Positions 1-8,465 of a stretch of 64,000 nucleotides of DNA are shown in pieces (within the stretch, counting starts at the first letter, position 1; every line of letters starts with the position of its first letter). The stretch lies in assembly GCF_001423695.1 (NCBI RefSeq), contig NZ_LMOZ01000003.1, positions 868,070-932,069 on the forward strand, read 5' to 3'. The stretch comes from Leifsonia sp. Leaf336. Its GTDB lineage: Bacteria > Actinomycetota > Actinomycetes > Actinomycetales > Microbacteriaceae. A model generated the notes under the pieces. It was not told the origin of the DNA and did no database searches. It saw only the letters and a program-made list of their open reading frames with translations. Made by a program: the position numbers and the translations under genes.

Positions 1-251
1 TGGGGGCTGAGCTGCACGGCGCCCGAACCGAGCCGGATGCGGTCGGTGAACGCACCCGCGAGCGCGATGAGTACGGCGGGCGACGAGCCGATGACGCCGG
101 GGTTGAAGTGGTGTTCGGCGAACCAGTACCGGTGGTAGCCGGCGGCCTCCGCGCGGCGCACGATATCGAGGGTCGCCGCGACGGCCTGCGCCGGGGTGGA
201 CCCACTCGGCACGGGGACCAGATCGAGGATGCCGAGTGGGATGCGCGTCAC
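1..251 (-). CDS. LLM-class flavin-dependent oxidoreductase (5' part, runs off the window)
   Basis: Only the N-terminal 83 residues are inside the window. The protein begins VTRIPLGILDLVPVPSG and contains RYWFAEHHFNPG, the hallmark of bacterial-luciferase-like monooxygenases of the MsnO8 type, followed by a short strand ending in RLGSGAVQL. Such enzymes use reduced flavin from a separate reductase to oxidise small organic substrates. The GTG start at 251 overlaps the TGA of the upstream monooxygenase gene as GTGA, so the two are translationally coupled in one minus-strand operon. The substrate cannot be told from this fragment. Confidence 0.8.
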   Translation of the reverse strand, partial: MTRIPLGILDLVPVPSGSTPAQAVAATLDIVRRAEAAGYHRYWFAEHHFNPGVIGSSPAVLIALAGAFTDRIRLGSGAVQLSP

Positions 252-1591
252 GACGCCAGCTCCGCGCGCTCGGGTACGGCAGCGCCCTCCCGCACCCACG
301 GGCGGTCGCCGAGTCCGAGGTTCTCGCGCAGCGTGGGGTGCTCGTACGACGTCCTCAGCACGCCGCGTTCCTGCAACAGCGGCACCACCCGGGCGACGAA
401 TTCGTCGATCCCGTGGGGCACGACCGACCCGGAGAGCACGTAGCCGTCCGCCGCGCCGGTCTGCGCGGCGTCGTCCAGCCGCTCCGCGATCTGCGCGGGC
501 GTCCCGACGAACTCGTGCCGGGTCGTCTTCGCCACGACGAGCTCGCGGATGCTCCAGTCGCGCTCCACCGCCTCCGCGTGCCAGGCATGGGCGGCGGCGA
601 GGGGGTCGTCTACCCGGCGCGCCTGACCGTGGGTCAACTGGTCGCCGAGCGAGTCCGGCGGAGTGGGCACCGGTCCTTCCGGGTCGTGTGCCGACAGGTC
701 GACTCCCCACACCTGTTCCAGGAGGTGGATCGCGGTCTGCGGGGTGACTTGAGCGAACTGGGTCTCCCTGGCGCGCTCCTCGGCCTCCGCGGGCGTGTCG
801 CCGAGGACGACGCTCACGGCCGGGATGACCAGGATCCCGTCCGGGTCGCGGCCGGCCGCCAACGCCCGAGCGCGGATATCGCTCCGGAACGCGCGTCCCG
901 CCTCCGGCTCGCCGTGGCGGCTGAAGACGACGTCCGCGGTCGTGACCGCGAAGTCACGGCCGTCGCCCGAGTCGCCCGCCTGAACCAGCACCGGGTGTCC
1001 CTGCGGCCCGGGCGCCACCGGGAACCAGCCCTCGGTGTCGAAGAACTCGCCCTCGAACCGGTAGCGCTGTGGTCCGTCCGCATCCCAGCTGTCCCAGAGC
1101 GCCCGTGAGAGCTCGACGAACTCGCCCGCCCGGCGGTACCGGTCCGGGTAGTCGAGGTAGCCGCCGCGGCGGAAGTTCGCGCCCGTGAACGCGTCCGAGG
1201 ACGTGACGATGTTCCAGCCGGCACGACCACCGGAGAGGTGATCGAGCGATGCGATCCGCCGGGCGAGGTCGTACGGCTCGTTGAAGGTCGCACTCGCCGT
1301 CCCGACCAGGCCGATGTGCTCGGTCACCGCTGCGACCGCGGCGAGAGCCGAGAAGTTATCGGGCCGCCCGGCGACATCGAGCTCGTGCAGGCGCCCCTTG
1401 TGCTCGCGCACCCGGAGTCCCTCGGCGAGGAAGAAGTAGTCGAAGAAGCCGCGCTCCGCCGTGCGGGCGACGTGCTCGAAGGTGGAGAAGTCGATCTGGC
1501 TCCCGGCATCGGGCGCGCCCCAGACCGTCCAGTGGTTGACGCCCGGGACTCCGGCGGCGAGACGGAGGCGACGCTTTGCTGGCTGTGACAT
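248..1591 (-). CDS. NtaA/SnaA/DszA-family FMN-dependent monooxygenase
   Basis: 447 residues, the usual length for this family. The TIM-barrel luciferase-like fold is shown by ERGFFDYFFLAEG near residue 50, the SLDHLSGGRAGWNIVTS block near residue 125 and the C-terminal FVGTPAQIAERLDD segment. Family members are the oxygenase half of two-component systems acting on chelators, sulfones or heterocycles and need FMNH2 from a reductase, such as the one encoded at 4815. ATG 1591 is chosen over the in-frame ATG at 1597 because AGG lies six bases before it, while the other start overlaps the ribosome binding site. It begins 13 bases after the upstream gene and overlaps the next gene by four bases. 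Substrate unknown. Confidence 0.85.
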   Translation of the reverse strand: MSQPAKRRLRLAAGVPGVNHWTVWGAPDAGSQIDFSTFEHVARTAERGFFDYFFLAEGLRVREHKGRLHELDVAGRPDNFSALAAVAAVTEHIGLVGTASATFNEPYDLARRIASLDHLSGGRAGWNIVTSSDAFTGANFRRGGYLDYPDRYRRAGEFVELSRALWDSWDADGPQRYRFEGEFFDTEGWFPVAPGPQGHPVLVQAGDSGDGRDFAVTTADVVFSRHGEPEAGRAFRSDIRARALAAGRDPDGILVIPAVSVVLGDTPAEAEERARETQFAQVTPQTAIHLLEQVWGVDLSAHDPEGPVPTPPDSLGDQLTHGQARRVDDPLAAAHAWHAEAVERDWSIRELVVAKTTRHEFVGTPAQIAERLDDAAQTGAADGYVLSGSVVPHGIDEFVARVVPLLQERGVLRTSYEHPTLRENLGLGDRPWVREGAAVPERAELAS

Positions 1592-1604
1592 GGTCATCCT
1601 GCTT

Positions 1605-2777
1605 TCAGGCGGCGTAACGGTTGAGTGGGCGGCCGAGGTCGAGCCGGTCGCGGAGCGTGCCGGTCCGGGGCGTGGCAGGCAGGAGGCCTCGGCGGCGGAG
1701 CTCGGGAACCAGCTGCTCGCCGATGGCGGGCAGGTCCACGTGGGCGGAAGCCGGTCGCAGCCGTACGCCTTCGATGCCGTCGGCCTGCAACGCCTCGATC
1801 CGATCCGCGAGCTCGACGGCGGTGGCCGCGACGATGGCAGCATCGCTCCGGTACGGCTCGCCGTCGAGGGCGTCCCACGCCTCCAGGCGTGCGCGAGCGT
1901 CGGCGGCCGACGGCCCGAGCGCGACGACGAGGTCCGCGACGATCCGCAGCGGTTCCGGCTCGGTCCTGTCCGCCGCCTCGATGGCACGCACGGTCTCGAC
2001 GACGCGCGCGGCGTCGGCGTCCTCGATCGGGGTGACGAAGACGACGTCGGCGGCGCGCGCTGCCAGCCGAAAGGGGATCTCCGCGTGCGCCAGAGCCGTC
2101 ACCAACGGTTGTCCCTGCGGCGGCCGGGGTGTGATGGACGGGCCGGCAACGCTGAAGACGCTGCCGGTGAAGTGGACGTGATGCAGCTTGTCGCGGTCGA
2201 GGAAGCGGCCGGTCGCGACATCGCGGATGACCGCGTCGTCCTCCCAGCTGTCCCAGAGCTGCCGCACGACGGTGACGAACTCGGCCGCCTCGTCGAAGAC
2301 GTGCGCCAGCCGTTCCTGTCCCTCCGGCGTCGAGAGCAGCTCGGGGCCGAACGAGAGGGCGTCGCGCCTCCCGAAGTTCGCCGTCTCCCCGGGCCGGGTC
2401 GCCTGGACCTTCCAGCCCGCGCGGCCTTCGCTCGTGTAGTCGAGCGTGGCCAGCTGCGTCGACGCGTGGAACGGCTCCGTCTCCAGCACGCTCGTCGTCG
2501 GCACCAACCCGATCCGCTCTGTCCGCCGTGCGACGAAGTTCGCGATCTGAACCGCGTCCAGCCGGCCGTGCAGGCGACCGGGCCGCTCGGGCGAAGGGAC
2601 GCTCAGCGCATCTTCGAACGTGACGAAGTCGGCACCTGCTGCCTCCGCGCGCCGGACCTGCTCGACCCAGTACTGCGCCTGGAACACGGTCGACTGCTCG
2701 ATTCCCGCATCGCGCCACGCGGCGGGGTGCCAGCCGGCACCGTCCAGCGCGACCGCGAGGATGAGGTTCTCGCTCAT
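1605..2777 (-). CDS. LLM-class flavin-dependent oxidoreductase
   Basis: 390 residues, first gene of a three-gene minus-strand operon of flavin monooxygenases. It starts MSENLILAVALDGAGWHP and carries the family block TLDYTSEGRAGWKVQATRPG near residue 115. The C-terminus (LPAIGEQLVPELRRRGLL) resembles NtaA-type enzymes, but the protein is shorter. ATG 2777 follows GGGAGGGAGAGACC, a strong ribosome binding site; the upstream in-frame extension lacks one. Sharing a transcript with two related enzymes suggests sequential or substrate-split oxidation of related compounds. The actual substrate is not evident from sequence. Confidence 0.8.
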   Translation of the reverse strand: MSENLILAVALDGAGWHPAAWRDAGIEQSTVFQAQYWVEQVRRAEAAGADFVTFEDALSVPSPERPGRLHGRLDAVQIANFVARRTERIGLVPTTSVLETEPFHASTQLATLDYTSEGRAGWKVQATRPGETANFGRRDALSFGPELLSTPEGQERLAHVFDEAAEFVTVVRQLWDSWEDDAVIRDVATGRFLDRDKLHHVHFTGSVFSVAGPSITPRPPQGQPLVTALAHAEIPFRLAARAADVVFVTPIEDADAARVVETVRAIEAADRTEPEPLRIVADLVVALGPSAADARARLEAWDALDGEPYRSDAAIVAATAVELADRIEALQADGIEGVRLRPASAHVDLPAIGEQLVPELRRRGLLPATPRTGTLRDRLDLGRPLNRYAA

Positions 2778-2935
2778 GGTCTCTCCCTCCCCACCTGGGT
2801 GGTTCTCGTCTCGTGAGGGGCAGACTCGCAGAGCCCGGCGGCCGGGCAGAAGCGTGCGCGTCACGAACCGTCAAGCCCGCAACGCGGCGTAACCGGGACT
2901 TGCCCACGGCGGCCGGAGGGGAGTGGATTCGTCTC

Positions 2936-3283
2936 ATGACCGACAACCGTGAACCCGCCCTGATCTCCGCCACCGATGCCGCCGAGCGCGTCGCCGGCGG
3001 GGCCCGACTCATCGACGTCCGCAGCGAGAAGGGTCGCTCGACGGCCGGCGCGCTTCCCGGCGCCGACATCGTCGACCGCGAACAGCTGGAGGCGGCCTTC
3101 GCTGGCGCAGCCAAGGATCAGCCCGTCGTGGTCGTGTGCGGCTCCGTGAACGGTTCGGGGCCGGTGGCGGAGTGGCTGGTCGGCAACGGCTTCATCGATG
3201 TCGCCCACGTCGACGGAGGGTTCCCGGCTTGGAAGGGCAGCGGCCTCCCGGTCGGCGAGCCGACGGCGACGCCGGAGGACTGA
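2936..3283 (+). CDS. Rhodanese-like domain protein
   Basis: 115 residues forming a single rhodanese domain: LIDVRSEKG near residue 26, then the active-site loop CGSVNGSG with the presumed catalytic Cys68, then a GGFPAWKGSGLPV ending typical of single-domain rhodaneses. These proteins carry sulfane sulfur on the cysteine. The gene is transcribed away from the adjacent monooxygenase operon and shares the 158-bp intergenic region with it. A purine-rich GGAGGGGAG lies about 13-15 bases before ATG 2936. A link to sulfur released by the neighbouring oxygenases is plausible but only inferred from position. Confidence 0.85.
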   Translation: MTDNREPALISATDAAERVAGGARLIDVRSEKGRSTAGALPGADIVDREQLEAAFAGAAKDQPVVVVCGSVNGSGPVAEWLVGNGFIDVAHVDGGFPAWKGSGLPVGEPTATPED

Positions 3284-3310
3284 CCGGCTCCCACCCCCAG
3301 CGGCTCCACT

Positions 3311-4663
3311 TCAGGCGTCGCGGAGGATGCGCTCGGTCACCCGTGCGCAGAAGGCCAGCGCGTCGACGGGCACTCGTTCGTCGACCGCATGGAAGTGCCC
3401 GAACGCATCGAAGTCCGCGTCGGTCCGCAACGGGGTGAATCCATACCCGGCGATGCCGACGGACGCCAGGTGCTTGTTGTCGGTGCTCGCCGGCATCAGA
3501 TAAGGCACGACGACACCCCGCTCGTCCTCTGCGGCGATCGCTGCCGCCATCACGTCCAGAAGCGGGCCGGACGACGGTGCCTCGATGGGATGGATCCAGC
3601 GGTCCCACGCGATGTCGATCCCGGGCCCGAGCAAGGCCTCCACCTCGTGGCGGAGCGCGTCCTCTTGTCCGGGCAGCACCCGCACGTCGAACTCCGCTCG
3701 GGCCTCCCCCGGAATCACGTTGGACTTGTAGCCGCCCTGGATGATGGTCGGCGAAACGGTGTTTCGCAGCGCCGCCGCGACCAGCGGGCCGGCCGTCCCG
3801 AGCGGTTCCGGATACCGGTCGATGGTGCTGATGTCGACGCGCTCGCCGAGCAGTGCCGTGGCCCGTTCGGCGAACGCCTCGACCGCGGGCGTCGGGATGA
3901 TCGGGAACGTGTGCGAGCCGATCGTGGCGACCGCTCGGGCGATCCGCGTGACGGCGTTGTCCGCGGTCGGGCGGGAGCCGTGCCCGGCCGTGCCCCGTGC
4001 CGTCAGCACCAGCCGGCCGATGCCTTTCTCCGCCGTGGCGACGAGGTACGCGCGATGCGCGCCGAGTGGCACGGAGAATCCGCCGACCTCGCTGATCGCC
4101 TCCGTGACTCCGTCGAACCAGTGCGGCCGGTGCTGGAGCAGCCAGCGAACGCCGAACACGCCCCCCGCCTCCTCGTCGGCGAAGAATGCGAAGACCAGGT
4201 CGCGTTGCGGATGCGTATCCGAACGCGCGAAGTGGCGTGCGATCGCGACGAGCACCCCCGCGAAACCTTTCATGTCGAGTGCGCCGCGCCCGTAGAGGAA
4301 GCCGTCGTGGATCTCGCCGGCGAACGGCGGGTACGTCCAGTCGGCAGGTGCGGCGGGGACCACATCGAGGTGCGCGTGGACGAGCAGGCCACCCCGGGCG
4401 GGATCGCTGCCACGTAGCCGGGCGAGAACGTTGCCGCGACCGGGAGCGGATTCGGCGTACTCGGTCTCGTACCCGACCTCCTCCAGCAGCGACTGCAGGT
4501 AACGAGCGGCTCGAGCTTCCCCGTCCCCGATCGTTCTCGGGTCGCCCGTGTTGACGCTCGGTGTCCGGATCAGCTCCTGCGTGAACCGCAGCGTCTCGTC
4601 GTGAAGCGCGGAGAGGTGGGGGTCGGCTGAATCGATGCGGGCGTCGGAAGTCATGTCCCCCAT
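3311..4663 (-). CDS. M20-family metallo-deacylase/peptidase (ArgE/DapE-like)
   Basis: 450 residues. The M20 di-zinc signature is complete: HAHLDVVP near residue 97, GRGALDMKG near 130 (bridging Asp), FADEEAGG near 165 (catalytic Glu pair), and a C-terminal FGHFHAVDE metal-ligand segment. The dimerisation domain includes ARGTAGHGSRP. The family cleaves N-acyl amino acids and related amides in the cytoplasm. There are two candidate starts, ATG 4663 and ATG 4654; neither has an ideal ribosome binding site, so the first is kept. It converges on the rhodanese gene and diverges from the flavin reductase gene. The amide it cleaves is unknown. Confidence 0.88.
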   Translation of the reverse strand: MGDMTSDARIDSADPHLSALHDETLRFTQELIRTPSVNTGDPRTIGDGEARAARYLQSLLEEVGYETEYAESAPGRGNVLARLRGSDPARGGLLVHAHLDVVPAAPADWTYPPFAGEIHDGFLYGRGALDMKGFAGVLVAIARHFARSDTHPQRDLVFAFFADEEAGGVFGVRWLLQHRPHWFDGVTEAISEVGGFSVPLGAHRAYLVATAEKGIGRLVLTARGTAGHGSRPTADNAVTRIARAVATIGSHTFPIIPTPAVEAFAERATALLGERVDISTIDRYPEPLGTAGPLVAAALRNTVSPTIIQGGYKSNVIPGEARAEFDVRVLPGQEDALRHEVEALLGPGIDIAWDRWIHPIEAPSSGPLLDVMAAAIAAEDERGVVVPYLMPASTDNKHLASVGIAGYGFTPLRTDADFDAFGHFHAVDERVPVDALAFCARVTERILRDA

Positions 4664-4814
4664 GCTTGTTCGCTCACCGTCCCGGCGGAAGCGTCGATGA
4701 CGATTGCTTACCGTCGAGCGGACGCTCAGGACGTAAACCGGCGTAACGCGACAGTGCGCCGATCGCAGTGGTGCAACACCATGACTCTCATCTCAACGAC
4801 ACAGGGAGGACACC

Positions 4815-5381
4815 GTGACCGAGACGCAGATCCTGCGGGAGGAGCGCCCCGACGAAGATCATGCCGCGCACCGTTTCCCGGTCGGGCTCACCCCGGATGA
4901 GTTCAAACTCGCCTTCCGCAACCACGCCGCCGGTGTAGCGGTCATCACGGCGGACGCCGGCGAGGGACCGGTTGGGCTCACTGCGACGAGCGTGTTCTCG
5001 GTCAGTGCAGAGCCTCCACTGCTGGTGTTCTCGATCTCAGCGCAGTCCTCCAGCGCGCCAACGATTCTGAAGGCGGAGCACGTGGTGGTGCACTTGCTGG
5101 CCGATGAGCAGCTCGACCTCGCGCAGCTCTGCGCTACGAGCGGGGTCGATCGATTCGCCGATACGAGCATCTGGACTCGGCTGATCACCGGAGAGCCCTA
5201 CTTCCCTGCGGCCCATTCCTGGATCCGCGGACGTGTCGTGGACACGATGAGCGCAGGCAAGTCCACGATCGTGGCGGTCCATGCCCTGCAAGCGCAGGTG
5301 CCGGAGGCGGAGGCGGCCCCGCTGGTCTACCACAACCGCACCTGGCACCGGCTCGGCGAGGAGTCCCGCCTCGAGGCCTGA
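4815..5381 (+). CDS. Flavin reductase (FlaRed/HpaC-like)
   Basis: 188 residues with the flavin reductase-like FMN-binding barrel: FRNHAAGVAVITAD near residue 34, GLTATSVFSVSAEPPLLVF near 55-75, and the C-terminal PLVYHNRTWHRL element that closes the flavin site. Such proteins use NAD(P)H to supply free FMNH2 to partner monooxygenases. The GTG start at 4815 is preceded by AGGGAGGACACC. Four flavin monooxygenase genes and an acyl-CoA-dehydrogenase-fold gene lie within 10 kb and no other reductase is visible, so this is the likely electron source for them (inference). Confidence 0.88.
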   Translation: MTETQILREERPDEDHAAHRFPVGLTPDEFKLAFRNHAAGVAVITADAGEGPVGLTATSVFSVSAEPPLLVFSISAQSSSAPTILKAEHVVVHLLADEQLDLAQLCATSGVDRFADTSIWTRLITGEPYFPAAHSWIRGRVVDTMSAGKSTIVAVHALQAQVPEAEAAPLVYHNRTWHRLGEESRLEA

Positions 5382-5396
5382 TGCCACGCTTCTCCA

Positions 5397-5410
5397 ACTT
5401 GTCAACAAGC
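5397..5410. promoter_or_regulatory. Putative GntR operator, copy 1
   Basis: ACTTGTCAACAAGC contains the dyad CTTGT-CA-ACAAG. It closely matches the dyad at 7348-7361. The two copies sit before the deaminase gene and before the lipoprotein gene, on either side of the GntR/UTRA gene, which is the usual layout for a local regulator. It overlaps the -35 of the promoter proposed at 5399-5428. Confidence 0.55.
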
Positions 5411-5428
5411 GTGACGGACGATTAGATT
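5399..5428 (+). promoter_or_regulatory. Promoter of the deaminase/GntR genes
   Basis: TTGTCA (5399-5404), an 18-base spacer and TAGATT (5423-5428) make a sigma-70-like promoter 33 bases before the ATG at 5461. The dyad overlaps the -35, so binding there would be expected to repress. Confidence 0.45.
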
Positions 5429-5460
5429 CAGCGGGCCGTCTTCGAAAGGACCCGCCGCCG

Positions 5461-6531
5461 ATGCCCACTGCCCCCACCGCCCTGTCGACCGGCCACCGCA
5501 TCGACGAGACATGGATCCGGCGGTTGCCGAAGGCGGAGACGCACGTGCATCTCGAGGGCAACTTCGAGCTGATCGATCTGCTCGACCTGGCGAAGGCGGC
5601 GGGCGAACCGCTGCCCGGGCCCGCCGCCACGCTCTTCGACGTGACCACCCACGACGCCAGCGACGGCACCGGTGACCTCGCCGACTTCCTGCGGTTCCTC
5701 GACTGGGAGTGCGGATTGATCCGGACTCCCGAGCAGGCCGCCCGCCACGCGTACACGTTCGCGGCGCGGCAGACGGCTTCGGGCGTCGGCTATACCGACG
5801 CCATCATCAACCCCACCCACTGGGCGGCCTGGTCCGAACGTCTCCCCGCGCTCTTCGACGCGCTGGCGTCCGGCCTCGACGAGGCGGAGCAGGACGGCCT
5901 CGCCGAGGTGCGGCTCTGCTATTCGCTGCTCCGCCAGCAGAGTGCGGGGGAGGCCCGCGAGGTCGTCGAGTGGCTCACCGCCGCGCGACCCCGACGCGTC
6001 GTCGCGCTCTCGATCGACGGCGACGAGCGCTCGGCCGGACGAGTGAGCGGTCGTTTCGCCGAGGCGTTCACGGCAGCGAAGGACGCCGGTTTCCGGCGTA
6101 CCGTTCACGCCGGGGAGTCCAGCGGTCCCGAGGGTGTCTGGGATGCCATGCAGCTGCTGCACGCCGAGCGGATCGACCACGGCGTGCGTGCAGCGGAGGA
6201 CCCCGAGTTGCTCCGCTACCTGGCCGACACGCAGATCCCTCTAGGCGTGTGTCCGCGGTCGAACGTCGTGCTCGGCCTCTACGAGGACTGGAGCGACCAC
6301 CCTCTCGTCGCGCTGCGGGACGCGGGCGTGAACGTGACGATCAACACGGACGACCCGGCTCCGCTCGGCACGACCCTGGAGGCCGACTGGGCGGTTTGCG
6401 CCGAGACCTTCGGGCTGACCGAGGACGACCTGATCGGTTTCGCCCGCGCCTCGATCGCGGCGTCCTTCGCCGACGACGCGACGAAGCGGGCGCTGGAGGC
6501 CGCGCTGCCGTCGGCCGCGCGGAGCCGCTAG
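5461..6531 (+). CDS. Adenosine deaminase-family hydrolase
   Basis: 356 residues. Metal-dependent amidohydrolase motifs appear in order: ETHVHLEG (metal ligands His28 and His30), TVHAGESSG near residue 215 (metal His and catalytic Glu), HGVRAAEDPELL near 240, and NTDDPAPLG near 294 (metal and substrate Asp). Family members deaminate adenosine, adenine or related 6-amino purines. ATG 5461 follows GAAAGGACC. A GntR regulator and a BMP-type nucleoside-like importer come directly after it, which supports a purine or purine-analogue substrate. Whether it prefers the nucleoside, the base or a modified compound is not decided by the sequence. Confidence 0.88.
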   Translation: MPTAPTALSTGHRIDETWIRRLPKAETHVHLEGNFELIDLLDLAKAAGEPLPGPAATLFDVTTHDASDGTGDLADFLRFLDWECGLIRTPEQAARHAYTFAARQTASGVGYTDAIINPTHWAAWSERLPALFDALASGLDEAEQDGLAEVRLCYSLLRQQSAGEAREVVEWLTAARPRRVVALSIDGDERSAGRVSGRFAEAFTAAKDAGFRRTVHAGESSGPEGVWDAMQLLHAERIDHGVRAAEDPELLRYLADTQIPLGVCPRSNVVLGLYEDWSDHPLVALRDAGVNVTINTDDPAPLGTTLEADWAVCAETFGLTEDDLIGFARASIAASFADDATKRALEAALPSAARSR

Positions 6532-6542
6532 ATTCTGAACCT

Positions 6543-7256
6543 GTGACCGAGAGCCGTTTGCACAACGAACTCCTCCGCGAGGTCCGTGAGGCGGCGGCCG
6601 CCACCTCCCCGCTGCCGGGCGAGTTGGAGTTGACCGCCCGGCTGGGCTGCACGCGCCAGCAGCTGCGTAACGCGCTGGCGGAGCTGGAGCGCCAGGGCAT
6701 CCTGCGCCGGCGCCAGGGCGCCCCGACCACTGTCGACCATGTCGGCCTGCGCATGAGCGTACGGCTGGAGGACCAGTTCGAGCACACCGTGCTGCTCTCC
6801 CGAATGGGATACCAGGCCGGCGTCGAGATCCTCAGCTCGCAAGTGGAGCGCCTCCCCGCGGACGTGGCGGCTCTGTTGGACGTGCCGGAGGGCAGTCCCG
6901 CACTGCGCAGCGTCAAACGCTGGCGCGCGGACGGTCGGCCCGCCATGCTCGCCTCGGGCTATCTGCTGCTGCCCGACTTCGACGAGCGGGAGCTCGACGA
7001 GTCCGTGTTCACGGCCGTGACCCAGGTGTGGAACGAGTCGCTGGTGTGGGAGGTCGCCACCCCTGGCGCCGAGGCGCTCGACCCCGAGCGGGCCGACCTC
7101 CTGGAGAAGCCGGTCGGAACCCCCGTCCTCACATTCGAGCTCATCGGGGTCTCGGTGAGCGGCCGCCGGCTGTTCTACGCGTTCGAGCACCACCTCCCGG
7201 AGGTCGTGCGCTACTCCTTCGCCCGGTCGGTGCGGCCGCCTTGGGCGATGCTCTGA
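6543..7256 (+). CDS. GntR-family regulator with UTRA ligand domain
   Basis: 237 residues: an N-terminal GntR winged helix (residues about 5-65, PLPGELELTARLGCTRQQLR then LAELERQGILRRRQG) followed by a UTRA domain (about 85-235), as in HutC/FadR-like effector-binding repressors. GTG 6543 lies eight bases after TAGATT, so a leaderless or short-leader transcript is possible in addition to readthrough from the deaminase gene 12 bases upstream. The matching dyads at 5397 and 7348 are its probable operators. The effector is presumably the imported compound or a product of it (inference). Confidence 0.88.
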   Translation: MTESRLHNELLREVREAAAATSPLPGELELTARLGCTRQQLRNALAELERQGILRRRQGAPTTVDHVGLRMSVRLEDQFEHTVLLSRMGYQAGVEILSSQVERLPADVAALLDVPEGSPALRSVKRWRADGRPAMLASGYLLLPDFDERELDESVFTAVTQVWNESLVWEVATPGAEALDPERADLLEKPVGTPVLTFELIGVSVSGRRLFYAFEHHLPEVVRYSFARSVRPPWAML

Positions 7257-7347
7257 TCCTCTGAGCGGTCGGCGGCCGCGGCTTCGATCGGAGCCGTGTG
7301 TCGTTGTGTTTCGCGCGGCATAGCCCTCGGCTTGCGCGGCTGGGCAA

Positions 7348-7361
7348 ACTTATCGACAAGT
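7348..7361. promoter_or_regulatory. Putative GntR operator, copy 2
   Basis: ACTTATCGACAAGT, part of a 16-bp dyad (7347-7362) in which 14 of 16 positions are symmetric, sits 60 bases before the lipoprotein ATG. It matches the copy at 5397-5410 at 11 of 14 positions, with the pattern ACTTRTCRACAAG. It would place the transporter and oxygenase genes under the GntR protein encoded just upstream. Confidence 0.55.
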
Positions 7362-7420
7362 TGCATCGCACTCACATTCCGCGACTGCCCACCCCCACAA
7401 CCCGACGAAAGGCGCCCGCC

Positions 7421-8446
7421 ATGAAGCTGCGCTCCCTCATCGCCCCGTTGATCGCCATCCCCGTCGTTGCGGTGCTCGCCGCGTGCTCGTCCGGCGCTTC
7501 GGCCGGCGGCGACGCGACCTCCTCCGCACACGAGCTGAAGGTCGCCGTCGTGCTCGGCGGCCTCGCCAACGACGGTGGCTTCAATCAGTACGCGGCCGAC
7601 GCCGCGCACGCCCTCGAGAAGAAGGGCGAGATCAAGGCCCAGATCCGCGAATCGGTCACCACGTCCTCCGACGCCGAGGCGGCCTTCCGCCAGTACGCCT
7701 CCCAGGGCTACGACCTGATCATCGGCTGGGGCCTCGACTTCGCCAACTCGGTCTTCACCGTCGCCAAGGAGCAGCCGAAGGCGCACTTCATCGCGACCGG
7801 TTCGGCCGACATCCTCAAGAAGGCCACCGCAAATGTCGAGACCTGGACCTATGCGAGCGACCAGCAGGGCTACCTGACCGGCTGGGTCGCGGGCAAGACC
7901 GGTCTCTCCCCGGTCGGTGTGGTCGACGGCCAGCTGGCGCCCTTCAACGAGACCACCTACAAGGCGCTGACATTGGGCCTGAAGGACGCTAACCCGTCGG
8001 CGACCGAGCTGAAGCCGATCTTCACCGGCAGCTGGGAGGACCCGGCCCTCGCCAACCAGGCGGCCAAGGCGCAGATCGCCGCGGGCGCCAAGCTGATCGT
8101 GACCGGCGCGGAAGGCTACACCCCGGGCGTGCTGTCCGCCGCGAAGGCCGCGGGCATCGCGACCCTCGGCGCGTCCTCCACCTCCTCGTCCGACGCCAAA
8201 GCGGTCAACATCGGTCTGGTCAAGCTCGACTTCACCCCGACGCTGGAGGAGGTCGTCGGCCACCTGCAGAAGGGCGACTTCGGCAACCGCTCCTACACCT
8301 CCACGATCGCCAACAAGGGGCTGATCTTCGCCGACATCAACCAGGTCGACGCGGCCCCCGGCCTGCCGAAGGACATCGCCGACCAGGTCGACGAGCTGGC
8401 CAAGAAGCTCGCCAGCGGCGTGCTGAAGATCCCGTCCGTCGGCTGA
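7421..8446 (+). CDS. BMP-family (PnrA-like) substrate-binding lipoprotein
   Basis: 341 residues. The signal peptide ends in the lipobox VLAAC with lipid-modified Cys22. The mature part opens with LKVAVVLGGLANDGGFNQ, the BMP/Tmp/PnrA start, and has the DLIIGWGLDF hinge. Known members bind purine nucleosides or, in some Actinobacteria, other small ligands for ABC import. AAAGG precedes ATG 7421. The ATPase and two permease genes follow, completing a YufN/O/P/Q (NupN-Q)-type transporter. This first gene lies just after the second putative GntR operator, so a separately controlled transcript probably starts here. Confidence 0.92.
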   Translation: MKLRSLIAPLIAIPVVAVLAACSSGASAGGDATSSAHELKVAVVLGGLANDGGFNQYAADAAHALEKKGEIKAQIRESVTTSSDAEAAFRQYASQGYDLIIGWGLDFANSVFTVAKEQPKAHFIATGSADILKKATANVETWTYASDQQGYLTGWVAGKTGLSPVGVVDGQLAPFNETTYKALTLGLKDANPSATELKPIFTGSWEDPALANQAAKAQIAAGAKLIVTGAEGYTPGVLSAAKAAGIATLGASSTSSSDAKAVNIGLVKLDFTPTLEEVVGHLQKGDFGNRSYTSTIANKGLIFADINQVDAAPGLPKDIADQVDELAKKLASGVLKIPSVG

Positions 8447-8465
8447 CCCTCTTCCGACACTGCCG

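Noticed and set aside
4716-4727. GAGCG-GA-CGCTC dyad between the M20 and flavin reductase genes
   Set aside because: Only five base pairs, GC-rich, with no second copy.
1608-4750. GGCGTAAC occurring three times (near 1610, 2886 and 4740) as a regulatory box
   Set aside because: The first copy is inside coding sequence and the surrounding bases of the other two do not match beyond about nine positions.
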